NCBI RefSeq assembly: GCF_954871325.1
Contig: NC_088776.1
Location: 41,868,569-41,932,568 of the forward strand
Length of the DNA: 64,000 bases
DNA from: Gordionus sp. m RMFG-2023
Taxonomy: Eukaryota > Nematomorpha > Gordioida > Chordodea > Parachordodidae
Direction of reading: 5' to 3'
Below the pieces are notes generated by a model. The model made no database searches. It was not told the DNA's origin and worked only from the letters and a program-made list of their open reading frames with translations. Below, piece by piece: positions 43,374 through 55,904 of this stretch. Numbering within the stretch: position 1 is the first letter of the stretch; each line of letters starts with the position of its first letter. A program made the position numbers and the translations under genes.

Positions 43374-44235
43374 TTAAAACCTGTTGAGGATGGGAGTAGT
43401 TAAATCTTGAAGAAATAAAGGTTTGATACCTTCAAATCCAAGAGCCGCGTCCTTCTGAAAAGATCTCACTAATATAAATACTTCTTCCGAAGTGAAAATC
43501 GGAGAAGGGTGGTTCTTGGTTTCATAAATCATTATAACTTCCAGTGTCTGGGGATGATTGTCTAGTAGTCTTTGGTATGACACTGCGTCCACTGGAGTAA
43601 GTGTGTCTAAGGAGCTTAGCCTGAGAGCATCATTTATGTCCAAATTGTTTATTTTGTTATCGACTAGCTTCACCTTGAAATTTAAATCGTCCTGTTTTTT
43701 GTTGGAGGTATGAGTTATGATATTATGTGGTTCATAATTAGCATTAGAAGATGCTAGTTTAATATTCCTAGTAAAAGAATTACCATTCGCAGCAGGAATT
43801 TTGAAAGATTTGTGACCAAATAAAAGTAAGGCTGACCACACATCCTTAGAAGAGAAGTTCTTTAATAGCCTATCAATGCATTGGGCATAATTGGTAGAAA
43901 CCACTTGTCTTGCACCTCTTGGAATTCTGGAGATAAGACGAGGGTTGGGAAGACTAAGGAATTGGTCAATGAAGGAATTAGTGATATGAATGTCAGGATT
44001 AGATCTGAGAATGTTTAAAATTGGATTAGATTCGAGAATGTTGAAGTTGTAATATCATCACAATTTGACGTAGATGGAATAGATAACTGTGTCAAAGGAT
44101 TTAAGAGGGAACTGTGAGGGATTGCTAGAAGAGGGGTAGAAGGGACAGAGCCAGAAAGAGGGCATCTTTGTCCATTCACATTATGGACCCTTAAATGGCC
44201 ATTTCCAAAATTAAAATAGAATTTCTGCATTGAGA
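43374..44235 (-). pseudogene. Non-LTR retrotransposon fragment, region before the reverse transcriptase
   Basis: Two open stretches on the - strand (44230-44015 and 43904-43374). The first starts MQKFYFNFGNGHLRVHNVNG; the second holds VSTNYAQCIDRLLKNFSSKD, W-x-L-LLFGHKSF and, near its end, SFQKDAALGFEGIKPLFLQD. The last block matches the SFPKGSAAGPDGLRPQHL pattern just before the reverse transcriptase in a LINE group with a YLDDG catalytic motif. It is cut off at 43374. A YLDDG fragment of what is probably the same group is at 51000-51270 on the other strand. Confidence 0.6.
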
Positions 44236-45495
44236 ACAGATACTTCTATCCAACATAATATGTGGGTCTACTATTGGGTATTACAATCCATCGATTATTC
44301 ATTAATATTTTTATTATATCATCTGAGAATTCATAACTGTACTTCATCATTTTTGGATGCAGGCATTTAAGAATATAATAATTATATACATTCAATCTTA
44401 TAAATTAACAGTTATGTTGCTCACCATCTGCCATGAAAGCAGGCATTTATCAATATAATTTTATGTATTTAAACTTTCAAATTAGAAGCTATCAATTTTA
44501 CATCAGACATAATGCTATTTTAATATGTGATGGTATTAGGTTATTTTAAATTCTATCAATTCTCTTATAGTTGGATAATGCTAATATGTATTCTAAGAAT
44601 TTATTCTATCTTGTTTATCTTAAAAAATAATCAATTTAGTTTATAAAAATTGTAAAAGTAACGAAAAACAACAGATACTTGTTACACAAATAAATATAAT
44701 GATAAATAACCTCTTCGATATATTTTAAAATGTGTTGTATAGCTATTTATAACATTCTGCCCAACTCTGCACACAACTGTATAAATTAATCTATTTTTTG
44801 CCAACATATTAGTAAATTGTGAAAGAACTAGTAAATTTAAAGTTATAAAAAATAGGCTGAGGGCAAATATAGGCCATGATTAAGGAGGCATTTTTATTGG
44901 TGCCCGTTGAAAAGGAATTGTTAATGCAAATAGAGCTCGAATATTTGTTTATTCTCCCTAAAATTGACACTTAATGCGAGATTTATTATTAGTTTAATTC
45001 ATTATTTAAATTCTATTTGAGAAACTATTATGTATACAATAAGTCTTTCTGTGCAAGATAATGTATTGTATGTAGATTTTATAGTGCAAATGTAGATTTA
45101 ATGTGCAATATGTTATAATTTTATATGTGCAATATATATTATTTTATATGTGTAATATTTATTTTATAGGCGCAATTGAGATAAGTATGTTTTTAAATGT
45201 TCAATTAGTTGATTTTATATGTGTAATTTTCAAAATAAAATATGGGATTATCATTTCATATGAGTATTTATTTACTAGAAATGTGATAACTGTAATATTG
45301 TGTTTAACCAATCGTTTTAAACATTTTTGTCCAAAAATTGAAGAAACAATAAAAACATGTATAATATGAACAAGTCATTAAATAGGTCCTGTCCGAAGGC
45401 AGGGTAAAAGCGGGCCAAAGGATTGCAAATTGGGGTAAGATAAAATTAGGTGGCTAGAAAACATTTACCGACGGGCCACAGCATCGTCAGTCCGC
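44236..45495. other. AT-rich interval with a transposon end near 45500
   Basis: At 45060-45235 the words TTTATATGTGYAATAT recur five or six times in degenerate form. At 45480-45500 the reverse strand reads CAGGGGCGGACTGACGATG, a terminus widely seen on animal DNA transposons, but no partner end was found. A CTGCCCAACTCTG hAT-like terminus lies at about 44757. No gene. Confidence 0.4.
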
Positions 45496-45499
45496 CCCT

Positions 45500-46070
45500 G
45501 AATAAATTCATTAAGCATTACCATATTGGATACAAAATCGAGAGCGAACAATGCCTGGTCCCGATACTATCAATTGACGAAACTATGGTCTTCCAGTCAA
45601 ATATCTACTAATCAAAAGATAAGACTTTTCAAATCTCTAATTATCTCCATATTAACCTATGGATTAGAGACTTGGCAGGGCACCAAAAGCATTATTAACA
45701 CGTCTCAAACCTTTATAAATAAATGCCTAAGAGAATAACAAAAACGTATTACCCATGCGACACCTAGAACTCTATTCTGTGGAATAGGTGCAATTATTTA
45801 CCAATCAACCGACTCATCCCCTTGAGGCGGCTAGAATTACTTGGTCATAGCTTAATACATTCATAAGATAATATTTTCGTCCATAAAATGGTCCCCAGAT
45901 CATGGAATGAAGAAACCCCAAATACTTTAAGGGTAGCAAAATGCCTCGAATATGGACTTGATCAATCTCTCTTACAGATTTCATGGCATTCAGCGAAACA
46001 AGAAACACTTAAAGCAACACCTACATAACATGCTCAGACATAGTCTAAACTGGAATAGAAATAGAAAGAA
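45500..46070 (+). pseudogene. LINE reverse-transcriptase thumb and tail fragment
   Basis: The frame at 45526-45738 reads MDTKSRANNAWSRYYQLTK and continues QKIRLFKSLIISILTYGLET, the thumb/connection pattern of non-LTR elements (KIRLFNS...LLYGCETW). More decayed coding continues to about 46070 with a stop near 45737 and shifts. It is a different copy from the LINE at 38612-41010. Confidence 0.65.
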
Positions 46071-46229
46071 ATGAAACTACACTTCTTTCAGAACGCGAAT
46101 AATAATTTATGATCTATGATACTCTGAGGTTATGAATCTTGGGCAATAGGAGGATGAGAAGAGATGCCGATAAAGAAATGCATGACAGGAACGATGTTGT
46201 ATAAACCAACTAATGGAAACATAGGCTAG

Positions 46230-48060
46230 AATAATGATGATGATGGTAATAATAATTCTTTTCGCCTCTAGACACAATATCGTACCAGCAACAACAATTT
46301 AAGATTAAATAAGAACAATGGTAAGAATAATGATACAGGGTTTCCCATTCAAAAAAGGAAAAGTCCCAATCAAAAAAGGAAAAATTTCAATCATAAAAGG
46401 AAAAGGTCCAAACAAAAAAGGAAAAGGTCCAAACAAAAAAGGAAAAGTGTCAATAAAAAAAAGAAAATTCCAAAAAGAAAGAAAAAAGTCCGATCAAAAA
46501 AGGAAAAGTGTCAAACAAAAAAGGAAAAGGTCCAATCAAAAAAGGAAAATTCCCAAAAGGAAAGGAAAAGTGTCAATCAAAAAAGGAAAATTCCCATTCA
46601 AAAAAAGAAAAATTGTAATTTTTTTAAATTTTTTGTCAATTTTTCTTAAGTTTTTATTTATTTTTGTTATTCCTTCTTAATTTATTTCTAAATTTTTGCG
46701 TTTTCTTTACGTTTTTTTTTCTTACTGATCTTTTCTCAATTTTTTTCTTCTCATTTTTGATAATTATTTTTTAAAATTATATTTAATGTTTTTGGCAGAC
46801 AATATAATTACAATTACTAAATTAAATTAATCGTTTGGTTATAATGTACCTTTTTAAAATTAAATAAGTTTGAACTGTAATACCAAACGATATGTAAATT
46901 AATAAAATATTTTTAAATTCTTATTTTTTAAATTATCAAAAATGAGAAGGAAAAAAAATTGAGAAATGCTCAAAAAAATAAAGATTAAAAATGACTTAAT
47001 GAGATTGAAAAGGTTAGAAATGTATGTAAAAGATTACAATGAAAAAATCATAAAAAGAATATTATATGTATGATGAAAAAAAAACGTAAAGAATTGTTAA
47101 AAAAATGAACCTAAATTTATAAATTATTTTTAAAATACAAAAGAATTATCAAAAATGAGAAGAAAAATAAATTGAGAGAAGATATAATAAGAAAAATAAA
47201 AGTAAAGAAAATCGCAAAAAGTTAGAAATAAATTGAGAAAAAATACAGTAAGAAAAAATACGTAAAGAAATCCAAAAATTTAGAAATAAATTAAGAAGGA
47301 ATAACAAAAATAAATAAAAATTTAAGAAAAATTGACAAAAAATTTAAAAAAATTATGGTTTTCCTTTTTTGAATGGGAATTTTCCTTTTTTGATTGACAC
47401 TTTTCCTTTCCATTTGGGAATTTTCCTTTTTCGATTGACACTTTTCCTTTTTTGTTTGACACTTTTCCTTTTTTGATCGGAATTTTTCCTTTCTTTTAGA
47501 GAATTTTCCTTTTTTGATTGACACTTTCCTTTTTTGATACCTTTTCTTTTTATGATTGACCCTTTTCCTTTTATGATTGAAACTTTTCCTTTTTGATTGG
47601 GACTTTTCCTTTTTTTGAATGGGAAACCGTAATGATAACATGGATCGATTATTATAATGATAATATAGAGGATTCTGGTTATCACTTGGTCTAGTACAAA
47701 CAAACAATATTAACACGCAAGATTCTTTCCTCTGCTGGGACACATTCATATCGACATACCAACAACAATTAAAAATTATATTAGAAATAATAGCAAGAAT
47801 GATGATATAGATAGTCATGGACGGATTATAGGATTATTCAGAGGTCTCCAGTAATCACTGGAACTAGTACAAACTATATTAACATATAAGAGCTTCTTCT
47901 ATAGGATGCACGATATGGACATACCACCAACATTTATATATTGAGAAAATTTACTTCAACATAAAAATCATGTTATTTTTTCTAAAAGGTAATTAACCGT
48001 AGCGTCAGGTACATTATTATTGTTATATTACATTACACGATATTTCAACATTTGCCTCTA
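46230..48060. repeat. Three tandem units of about 165-170 bp, interrupted by a foldback element
   Basis: Landmark words CGTACCAGCAACAACAAT (46281), CATACCAACAACAATTAA (47755) and CATACCACCAACATTTAT (47919) recur. After removing the 1,294-bp insertion and its 8-bp duplication, the spacing is about 165-171 bp. CTGGTTATCACTTGGTCTAG and CCAGTAATCACTGGAACTAG also pair between units. Divergence is considerable. Confidence 0.6.
46336..47629. mobile_element. Foldback hAT-type element with AAAGGAAAAGT minisatellite arms
   Basis: The 1,294-bp element is framed by the exact 8-bp duplication TAATGATA (46328-46335, 47630-47637). The left end is CAGGGTTTCCCATTC and the right end is GAATGGGAAACCG, so the last bases differ by a small deletion. 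The arms are inverted arrays of about 15-20-bp units (CAATCAAAAAAGGAAAAGT and variants): 46348-46615, and reversed at 47355-47620. The centre is AT-rich and itself inverted-repeat-like. Reading frames in the arms are repeat artefacts encoding Lys-rich peptides. Confidence 0.9.
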
Positions 48061-48191
48061 TTCGCCGGCAACGGAATTAACATATCACAACTTTACTTAC
48101 TCTTCTCTTTAACTATTATAGCTGACTACATAGTGGTACTATCTACTCTAATAAAACGGGTAGACATCATGTATGCGATCTATATATATAT

Positions 48192-49174
48192 CAGAGACCA
48201 GGCCGGACCGTATTTTAAATTTTTAAAATATACCCGGACCGGGCCAGGCCTGAAATTTTTATTTTAAATACACGGGCCGGACTGTATTTTTTAAAAAAAT
48301 TTATACAACATGAATTATTATAATCGTCAATTAGATATGGTTATAATGATTATATATAGTTATGATTAATATAATGTTTGGTGTAAGTTAACACTAGCTA
48401 ACACTCATAGTATCTATTAAATAATATAATTATAGTTTTCCTGCCATGGAATAAATACGCAAAGGATTAAATACATTATTATATATTATATATTATATAA
48501 TATATGTTATATTTTTTTTTAATTAAAATATCAGTTTTATTTTTTTTATAAATATAATTAATATAGTATATTCTCAAAATATTATTTACACAAATTTTTT
48601 ATAGTGTCAATTTGTAATATATTAAATATCTGTTTAGAATAAAAAAATAATATGTAGTAGTGTTGTTAAACCGCTCGTTTTGAGCCGATTTTTAAAAACG
48701 GCTAACTCAATTTTTTATCCAGAAAAATATTATGCAATGAAAATTTTGTTTATAAAAGGAGCAAAGGTCTAGACATATAATATCTAAATTTCGAGGCTTA
48801 GTTAATATTTTTCTGGCGAAAATATTGAGTTAGCCGTTTTTAAAAACGGCTCAAAAAGAGCCGTTTAACAACATTAGCCAATATGCTTGCTTATTAAAGG
48901 ATAATATTCGCCGAAAAATTGATAAAATACCAAATAGATGAATTTTTGTATATACCAGGTCAAATATTATTTTAAAAAATTAAGAAAATTTTATTAAAAA
49001 ATCCAGGCCGGGCCCCCCCCCCCCAAATTTTTTTTTAGATATCCGGGCCGGGCCTAAAATTTTTAAACCCGGGCCGGGACGGGCCGTTATAAATTTTGAA
49101 AAAAATCCGTGCCGAGCCGGGCAGAATTTTTAATCCGAGCCGGGCCGTGCAAATGGTATCTCTGCAGGTCTCTG
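48192..49174. mobile_element. hAT element with CCGGGCCGGGCC subterminal repeats and nested MITE
   Basis: The 983-bp element has ends CAGAGACC and GGTCTCTG with ATATATAT on both sides (48184-48191, 49175-49182; low-complexity, so weaker evidence). GC-rich words such as CCGGACCGGGCC and CCGGGCCGGGCC cluster at both ends, in an otherwise AT-rich region. A TAGTGTTG-family MITE (48658-48876) is inserted in the middle. A smaller relative lies at 51747-51974. Non-coding. Confidence 0.8.
48658..48876. mobile_element. TAGTGTTG-family MITE, well preserved copy
   Basis: This 219-bp copy starts TAGTGTTGTTAAACCGCTCG and ends GAGCCGTTTAACAACATTA. Arms pair through TTTTTAAAAACGGCTAACTC. No clean 8-bp duplication is readable at its flanks. 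Same family as 10757, 26841 and 57552. Confidence 0.8.
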
Positions 49175-49182
49175 ATATATAT

Positions 49183-50995
49183 GAAAATACATGATGTATG
49201 CTTTAACTCCTGGTGGGTGATAAAATTGCACTTTGCAATTTCTGGCATGATAATGAATGAATATATTATTTAAATTAAATGAAAAAAACAAACTCTACTT
49301 TAAAATGTTCTTCATTTCATTTCATATCATATCTAAAATATTAAATATAAAAACAATATATTATACTATATTAATAATACGCGGTGATAATTAATATTAA
49401 AATAAAACACAATATTGGTTATTACATTTTCAAAAAAAATTGGAGTTGCAGATTGAAAATTCATCTTTACTTTCCTATTTGGACAATTGTTGTTTACAAA
49501 TGCCATTTTTGAGGAATTAATTGGGCAAATTTATTTTCCTGAGTCTTTCAAAAAAGTATAAAATACTTGCTAGTGACTTGCTAGCATAATATTTATGATA
49601 GCACAATATTTATCAAATTTTGAAGATAGCAGTTTGCTTATAGGATAAATTCTACCTAATATGTCATATCAAATCATAACAGAGCAGATAAATTTATAGT
49701 CAGCCGTGCTTGGGAATGGCAGACATGGGCCAATACCCCTAGCTGCTAAATTTTTTAGAATCTTAAAGTTACCTTCGTAGGCAATTTAAAAAATAGATGA
49801 ATATTTACTAAAACACACTTAGGTTTGTTTATATTATTTACAGATCTTGCCAAAATAAAATGCGCGAATATGCGCACTAACTAAAAATAAATTCAGGAAT
49901 TTTCATTCAATTATCACATAACTATTTTATTTAGTAATTAATATTTAAAATAAAGAATATATCTACTTAAATTTTTATTGTTTTTTATTAAATCATTATA
50001 GTAAACTCGATAAGAGTGAAAATTATAAAGTGTCAAAATGATCTAACGTATTCTATCATCTTTTGCAAAAAAACGCAAGGAAGATAAAACTTTAGGCATA
50101 TTGTTATTTTATATTATCGTTAATAATTTTTAATTAATAATTTGATTCTAAATATAAAAACTGAGTGCTATTGGAAATTTATAGTGTATTTTGTAATTAT
50201 ATGCATATTCTTAAAATAATCATTTATGCTATACTCAATAAAGATTTCAAAGAAAATCTTGCTTTTTGTATTTTATAAAATAGTATTGATAGCCCGTCAA
50301 GAATGACGGGGAATCAGAATTTTCTCCTTATGGAAATAATATATTTTACTTTTATTTGACAATGGATAAATCAGAATAGTCAAATGAAAGGAATAGATTA
50401 TCCGTATTCATTCTTCCAAGATTTCTATAAATTTTTTGGGGAAAGGGCAATTATTTTATGGAAAATATGGAATAAAAAAATATGATTTGTGAGTTATGAT
50501 ATTTATCAATTCTTTTAACAAATTTTTCGCATCCAGACACAATGGTTTGTGCCCTCTCACTTAGTATACATTCTACATTATCTCAAAGAATTAAAACGTT
50601 CCTAAATACTCTTTAAAAAAAAGACCTGTTATCATAGATTCGAATCAATTATGTGGGCATACCTGATTATCTCATAGTGGTGGTATCCACCCCATCGCAA
50701 CTATTTAGAAGATAATTAGCAAAAATAATTGCTACAGGTCAAAACCCAGGGGCTTAACTTCATAAGTATACATATCAATTAGAATTTAGTGTTAAGGGAG
50801 AAGGCAAAATAATTTCACATACCATTTGTTTATATCCAAAATCCTTCTCCTAACATGGCTATTATCAAAGTAGATCAAAAATGATTTCAATAGCAAATCT
50901 CGTGAACTTTTCATAAATTGTTTTTATCCAAAATTTCTTGTTTATTCAAAATTCCAGGGGACATACTGTAACATTAAGACACCTCTATTTAGTCC
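49183..50995. other. AT-rich interval without recognisable feature
   Basis: No ORF with a family motif, no inverted repeat and no tRNA-like sequence. Composition is less extreme at 50500-50950. Confidence 0.5.
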
Positions 50996-50999
50996 ACTG

Positions 51000-51270
51000 T
51001 CATAGATTCTGACGAAAGGATCCAGCAGGAGGCACGCGTCCTCGTTTATACCATGGAATTCATTATCTCATCCATTATCTTAAATCTAAATTTGATTTGG
51101 ATATAAATAATTGGTATCTTGATGATGGAACATTCTGTGATGCTCTTCCTAAAATAATTGGTTTTCAATTTCTTGAAGCCAATTTTAAAAGACTCATTCA
51201 TAATAAGTCCAAATCCAAAATATATTTACATGATAACAATATACAAAACCCTCATCTAGCATGATAATTT
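51000..51270 (+). pseudogene. LINE reverse-transcriptase fragment with YLDDG
   Basis: Decayed coding on the + strand starts with a GIQQ-like stretch (about 51017) and runs to NWYLDDGTFCDALPKIIGF (about 51109-51165). YLDD is the catalytic motif of the LINE group whose preceding region may be the fragment at 43374-44235. It ends at about 51265. At least one frameshift separates the two stretches. Confidence 0.65.
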
Positions 51271-51746
51271 TTTATTGACTTCATTAAATAATAAAATTTA
51301 AAAAATAACGAAATAACGAAATTAATATAATTAATAAAAAAGTATATATTCAAACATGTTTCAAATATTTGTTCATATTGAATGCATTAAGTACATATAC
51401 TTCATTAACATATTATAAGAATAATGAAAATTTTGGAATTAACTCTCATCAAAATAAGGTAAATTTCTGATTCAAACCACTTATAGGCTTATTTCTGATT
51501 TATCCATCATCAGATTAAGGAGAATACTAATTCCTTGTCATTCTTTTGGGACATCAGCTAGTAATCATATAAATCGCAAATATTAATTAGATTGTGGGAA
51601 TGGATCCTTCCTTAAAGGTTTTTTTATTTACAAAAGCCACAAAGCACTCATTGGTTAATTGTTATCCACAGAGTTTTGTTGCATCTTCCCATGATATGGA
51701 TCCATTCTTCAAGATGATCTTAATTATAAGAAAGTATATTTTGATA

Positions 51747-51974
51747 CAGGTGCAGGTGTTGGGCCATATTTTAATTTTTTCAAATATATCCGGGCTGGGC
51801 CTAAAAATTTTAAAGATACACAGGTCGGGCTGTATATTTTAAATAGACATTATTATCTATAAAAATTGAAAATAAATATAATATATTTTTTAAAAAATCC
51901 AGACCGGACCATGCCAAAAATTTTTTAAAAATATATCCAGGGCAGGCTGTGCAAATGGTACCTACAGGTCTCTG
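51747..51974. mobile_element. Short relative of the CAGAGACC hAT element
   Basis: The right end, CAAATGGTACCTACAGGTCTCTG-like, matches that of 48192-49174, and CCGGGCTGGGCC and CAGACCGGACC words are present inside. The left end is diverged (CAGGTGCAGGTG). No clean duplication. Confidence 0.6.
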
Positions 51975-52286
51975 ATATATTTATTACCTTCAATATAAAT
52001 ATATAATCGGAACATATGAATTATGTGCTCAATAAAAAAATATTCCTAAATGAATTTTTATACATTCATTTGCAATTTAAAACCTAAAAAAATTTATTCT
52101 TGCTAGATGAAGGTTTTGCCTACCCGCCTATTCTGTGGATAGACTTAATGATATTGGGTTGGTGAGTGGGAGGATTAAAGAATATTATTAAAACAATGAG
52201 TAGGTGAATTTGAAATATATTTCAGGCAAAATGAGCAACTGAATTCTATTTATTATTAGATATTATTTTTTTATTTCATAATTTAT

Positions 52287-52672
52287 TGTCACAACGACAA
52301 GTTTGTCATTGTGCATCAAAACCTAAATATAAAAATAGAAAACAAATATATATATATATAAAAGGAAATTAATAATAATTAGGAATTACGAAATCATAAA
52401 ATCAACTTTAATTCTTTATTCAAAATTATAATAGTAAAAATCATAAAAAAATAAAATAAAATTAAATAAAATTAAAAAAATTAATAATTTAAAAAAAACA
52501 AAGATTTTTTATATCGTAAAAATTTGCCTTTTTATACTCTTTTATAACTATTCAAATATAATCTTTTTATCACGCGTTATAACAATAAATCCACAAAAAT
52601 TCTTTATGCAAATTACATAAAGTACAACAAAATCCAAAAGAAATCTTTATGCAAATTCTAACATTCACAACA
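52287..52672 (-). repeat. LTR (3' in element orientation)
   Basis: 386-bp repeat matching 54666-55063, bounded by TTTAT on its outer side. It contains a (TA)n run near 52346-52360 and AT-rich simple tracts. Confidence 0.88.
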
Positions 52673-54665
52673 CCTCCCTACTTAAATTAGACCCAACATT
52701 CTGCGAATGATCAATCTTCTTTCGATCTCGACTTATTCTTCTTAATTTTTGCTGTCTTCTAAGTTCTAACGAAGGCTTTGTCGCTTGAAATTTTTGAACT
52801 CTATCTGTCGCTTGTCACCCTGGGAAATGATCAGCTTTTTATCTCTGTAGGCCACTGACGAACTTGATAAACGCTTGTTTTCCACGATCCACTCTTGATG
52901 AACGATTATCGATGCCATCCAGTTTCATCGTAGCTTGCTTGTTTTCTATCATTCTCTTGTAATCCACGATTAGCTTTTTATCTCGATAAACGATTGGTCT
53001 GCGATAAACGATGGTTTTCACGAATTCTTGTTCCTATGATTGTCGATTTCCATATCTTAGACTCAAGTCTCGATAATAATTGGCTATTATTGATCCGCGA
53101 TTAACGATTGTAGCATAACGTCTTGACCCTCTTTTCTATCAATTTGCTTGTTTTCCCCCTTTCTCTTGTAATTGATTGGTTGTTGCCTCTAATTCTTGTA
53201 ATCGTATCTATCTTTCAGACTTTCGGGTCTTCTACGACAGTTTGCCCTTGCTGAGCTATCGGACTTTCGGGTCTACCATAACATTTATACTTCTGAAATA
53301 TCACATAATCATATCTACTTCTACCTAAAATAATCTATTTACATATCTACATTTATCTCCTCTAAACTAATTCTGCCTTTAATAAATGGCGTAAATTATA
53401 CTAAATCTTAAATTTTATAATACGTAGCAAAATATAATAAATTATATAAATATATCACATTCTATCACCCCTCTCCCCTTAATGAAGCCTAGACCCATAT
53501 TTTCATTGAAAAATTTACTTGTACTCATCCTTTAGCTATTGATCTCATCTTCTTTTCAGCCATGTTACTAAATTTATATCTAAAAATCCTATTCTAAAAT
53601 ATATATCAAAACCTATCTTTTTAAAAAAATTATCATTGTGTATTTATTTCCTCATGTACTCTTTGACACTCAGTCTTTAAAAAAAAACTGCTGAAATATA
53701 TAAATCTCTTTTCATACATACGTTGTTGAGAAATCAATGACATCTAATCATAAAAGTTTTCATACTTACGTTTATGAACAACCTCTTAATTCTAATCACT
53801 ATGGTTTTCACCCCACGTCTTTGAAGAACTTATGAAATCTAATCATTATAATTTTTCGCACAACCGTTGTTGAAAACTGATATGTATATTTCTAAAGCAT
53901 GTTTTTCCTTTTGTATTATTAGAATAATATTGTATGATTCTTCTTAAATCTTATTCATGATTCAAAATAAAAATCCGATCTCAAATTGAGCTCGATTGCG
54001 GCATAAATTTTCTAATGACGAAAAGCCGATTCTCTCTATGAAGATTTTTTGGTTAATCTACAACCTAATATACTAATTCACATTAATCCTTGAGGCTGTT
54101 TTATCTCTCGCAGCCCTTAAAATAAAAGTTAAACGTAAATCTTCAATAAGAATTTAATCAACTATTTCCTAACAATAAAGTTATATTCTAATCTTATTCA
54201 CCGAATTTTTTAATTATTATATCTCAGCAACCTATTAGTTAAATATTAACTTTCGCAATTTATGTTTCTATTTCTTTGTCAAAGTTATTTCTAGTGATCA
54301 CTTGATAATAATTCTAAAATCTAAAATATCATAGTCTTTATTAGTTTCAAAATTCCATTGGTTTTTAGTTTACCAGTAACTTCTAAATATAAAATTCCTA
54401 ATTATCACCTTTAAATAACTAAACACAATTATCTCTATCTACTATGAATGTTACCTTTGTCTTTAATTTTAGATTTTATATTCCTACATAAACATAATCT
54501 TAACAACATAATTTTTCCTTTTCATCTTTATTTACATATTTTTCTTACGTTCTTCTGGAATTTTTTTTTTTGTATTAGAATACAGTTTGACACATCTCCT
54601 TGTTGTCCCACCGGTCACAGACTGAAGGTTGTAAAGGGTCGGTCTCCTCCGCTCTCCAACACCAT

Positions 54666-55063
54666 TGTCACAACGACAAGTTTGTCATTGTGCATCAAAA
54701 CCTAAATATAAAAATAGAAAACAAATATATATATATATAAAAGGAAATTAATAATAATTAGGAATCACGAAATCATAAAATCAACTTTAATTCTTTATTC
54801 AAAATTATAATAGTAAAAATCATAAAAAAAAATAAAATAAAATTAAATAAAATTAAAAAAGTTAATAATTTAAAAAAAACAAAGATCTGTTTATATCGTA
54901 AAAATTTGCCTTTTTAATCTTCTTATAACTAATCATAACTATTCAAATATAATCTTTTTATCACGCGTTATAACAATAAATCCACAAAAATTCTTTATGC
55001 AAATTACATAAAGTACAACAAAATCCAAAAGAAATCTTTATGCAAATTCTAACATTCACAACA
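54666..55063 (-). repeat. LTR (5' in element orientation)
   Basis: 398-bp repeat matching 52287-52672, bounded by TTTAT at 55064. Most of it is repeated a third time, inverted, at 63292-63629. Confidence 0.88.
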
Positions 55064-55373
55064 TTTATAAGTTAAATTAAAAAACTTTAAAAATATATAA
55101 AGAGCCAAATCAAGCAATATAATAATTTTTAAAGATTGGACAGGCAAGTTAAACAAAATTTTTAAATAAATGAGCAGGCAGGTGCACCAAAACTTGCCCA
55201 TTGCAGACCTCTAGTCAGGATGACATTGGAAACAGCAGATCATAATGAATTTTACCTTCTGCCCAAAGAATCCATTTATAAATGATATGCCACTTTTATT
55301 TTCCCATACATTTACCACCAGAGGTCTGCAAATGACAACATTTTCAGGCCCAATGGGAATTTATTTAATTCCC
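54735..55373. repeat. Inverted duplication, left copy (LTR plus flank)
   Basis: This segment covers most of the LTR and 310 bp of its right flank. Its reverse complement is at 62988-63628 and is identical or nearly so through the flank by eye. The copies share the LTR/flank junction, so the segment was copied after the LTR element had inserted. Confidence 0.9.
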
Positions 55374-55593
55374 ATCCCAACCAATTTCAATTTTTTTAAA
55401 GATTGTAACAAAGATATATAATTGTATAAAATGAAAATGTCAATTCGATTGTGGGATTATTTATAATGGAAGGCACAAAGCACTCCTTGTACAATGTTCT
55501 CCAGAGTTTTAAAATTTTATTTAAAATAAAACTAGTTATAATTATACTTTTGAGAAATGAATATTTCACTAAGAATTCGGTTAATGATGGATA

Positions 55594-55690
55594 TTAACAA
55601 ATTTATGGGATTCGAACCCATATCGGATTGATAAGTGATGCTCTTATCAATTAGACTACGCTTTTCAAAATTTACGATTTTTTAAATATA
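55594..55690 (-). repeat. tRNA-like (SINE-type) sequence 1
   Basis: On the - strand the sequence has a perfect T arm ATGGG-TTCGAAT-CCCAT (B box GGTTCGAATCC) and an A-box-like GCGTAGTCTAATTGATAAGAGC region. The anticodon arm does not fold normally; instead TTGATAAG pairs with CTTATCAA. The upstream AT-rich leader is shared with the copy at 56016-56095. Therefore tRNA-derived repeat rather than a tRNA gene. Confidence 0.5.
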
Positions 55691-55904
55691 TATAATAAAT
55701 AAATATGGTAGTACCTAAATGAAAAAATAAACAAAATACAAATTTGATGGGTACTAAGGCAATACCTATAGTATATATGTTATGGTAGCTTAAATGAATG
55801 ATCTTTGATATGGTATGATATTATCATTGGACCGAATAAGATATGGTGATTTTTATTGGACGAATCGTTTTTAGGAATACTATTGGCTATTACGTTGTGA
55901 CACT

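Larger units (their letters stand above)
52287..55063 (-). mobile_element. Short LTR element, minus orientation, TSD TTTAT
   Basis: Two nearly identical direct repeats (52287-52672 and 54666-55063; 386 and 398 bp, differing by small indels and a few bases) are flanked by the exact 5-bp duplication TTTAT (52282-52286, 55064-55068). In minus orientation the LTRs run TGTTGTGAATG to CGTTGTGACA. A purine tract (AGTAGGGAGG) precedes the lower-coordinate LTR, and a TGGTGTTGGAGAG primer-site-like stretch follows the other. The internal part is only about 2 kb and shows no clear pol, so it is a deletion derivative or non-autonomous form. It looks recent; coding parts are broken or absent. It sits in a small hAT-like element. 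Confidence 0.88.

Noticed and set aside
46318-47818. Lys-rich open frames in the minisatellite foldback arms
   Set aside because: They are products of the AAAGGAAAAGT unit read in frame; no start context, no domain, and mirror copies on the other arm.
55606-55671. Functional tRNA gene on the minus strand
   Set aside because: The T arm is perfect, but the anticodon and acceptor stems do not form and a similar tRNA-like unit with the same leader lies 400 bp away, pointing to a SINE-type repeat.
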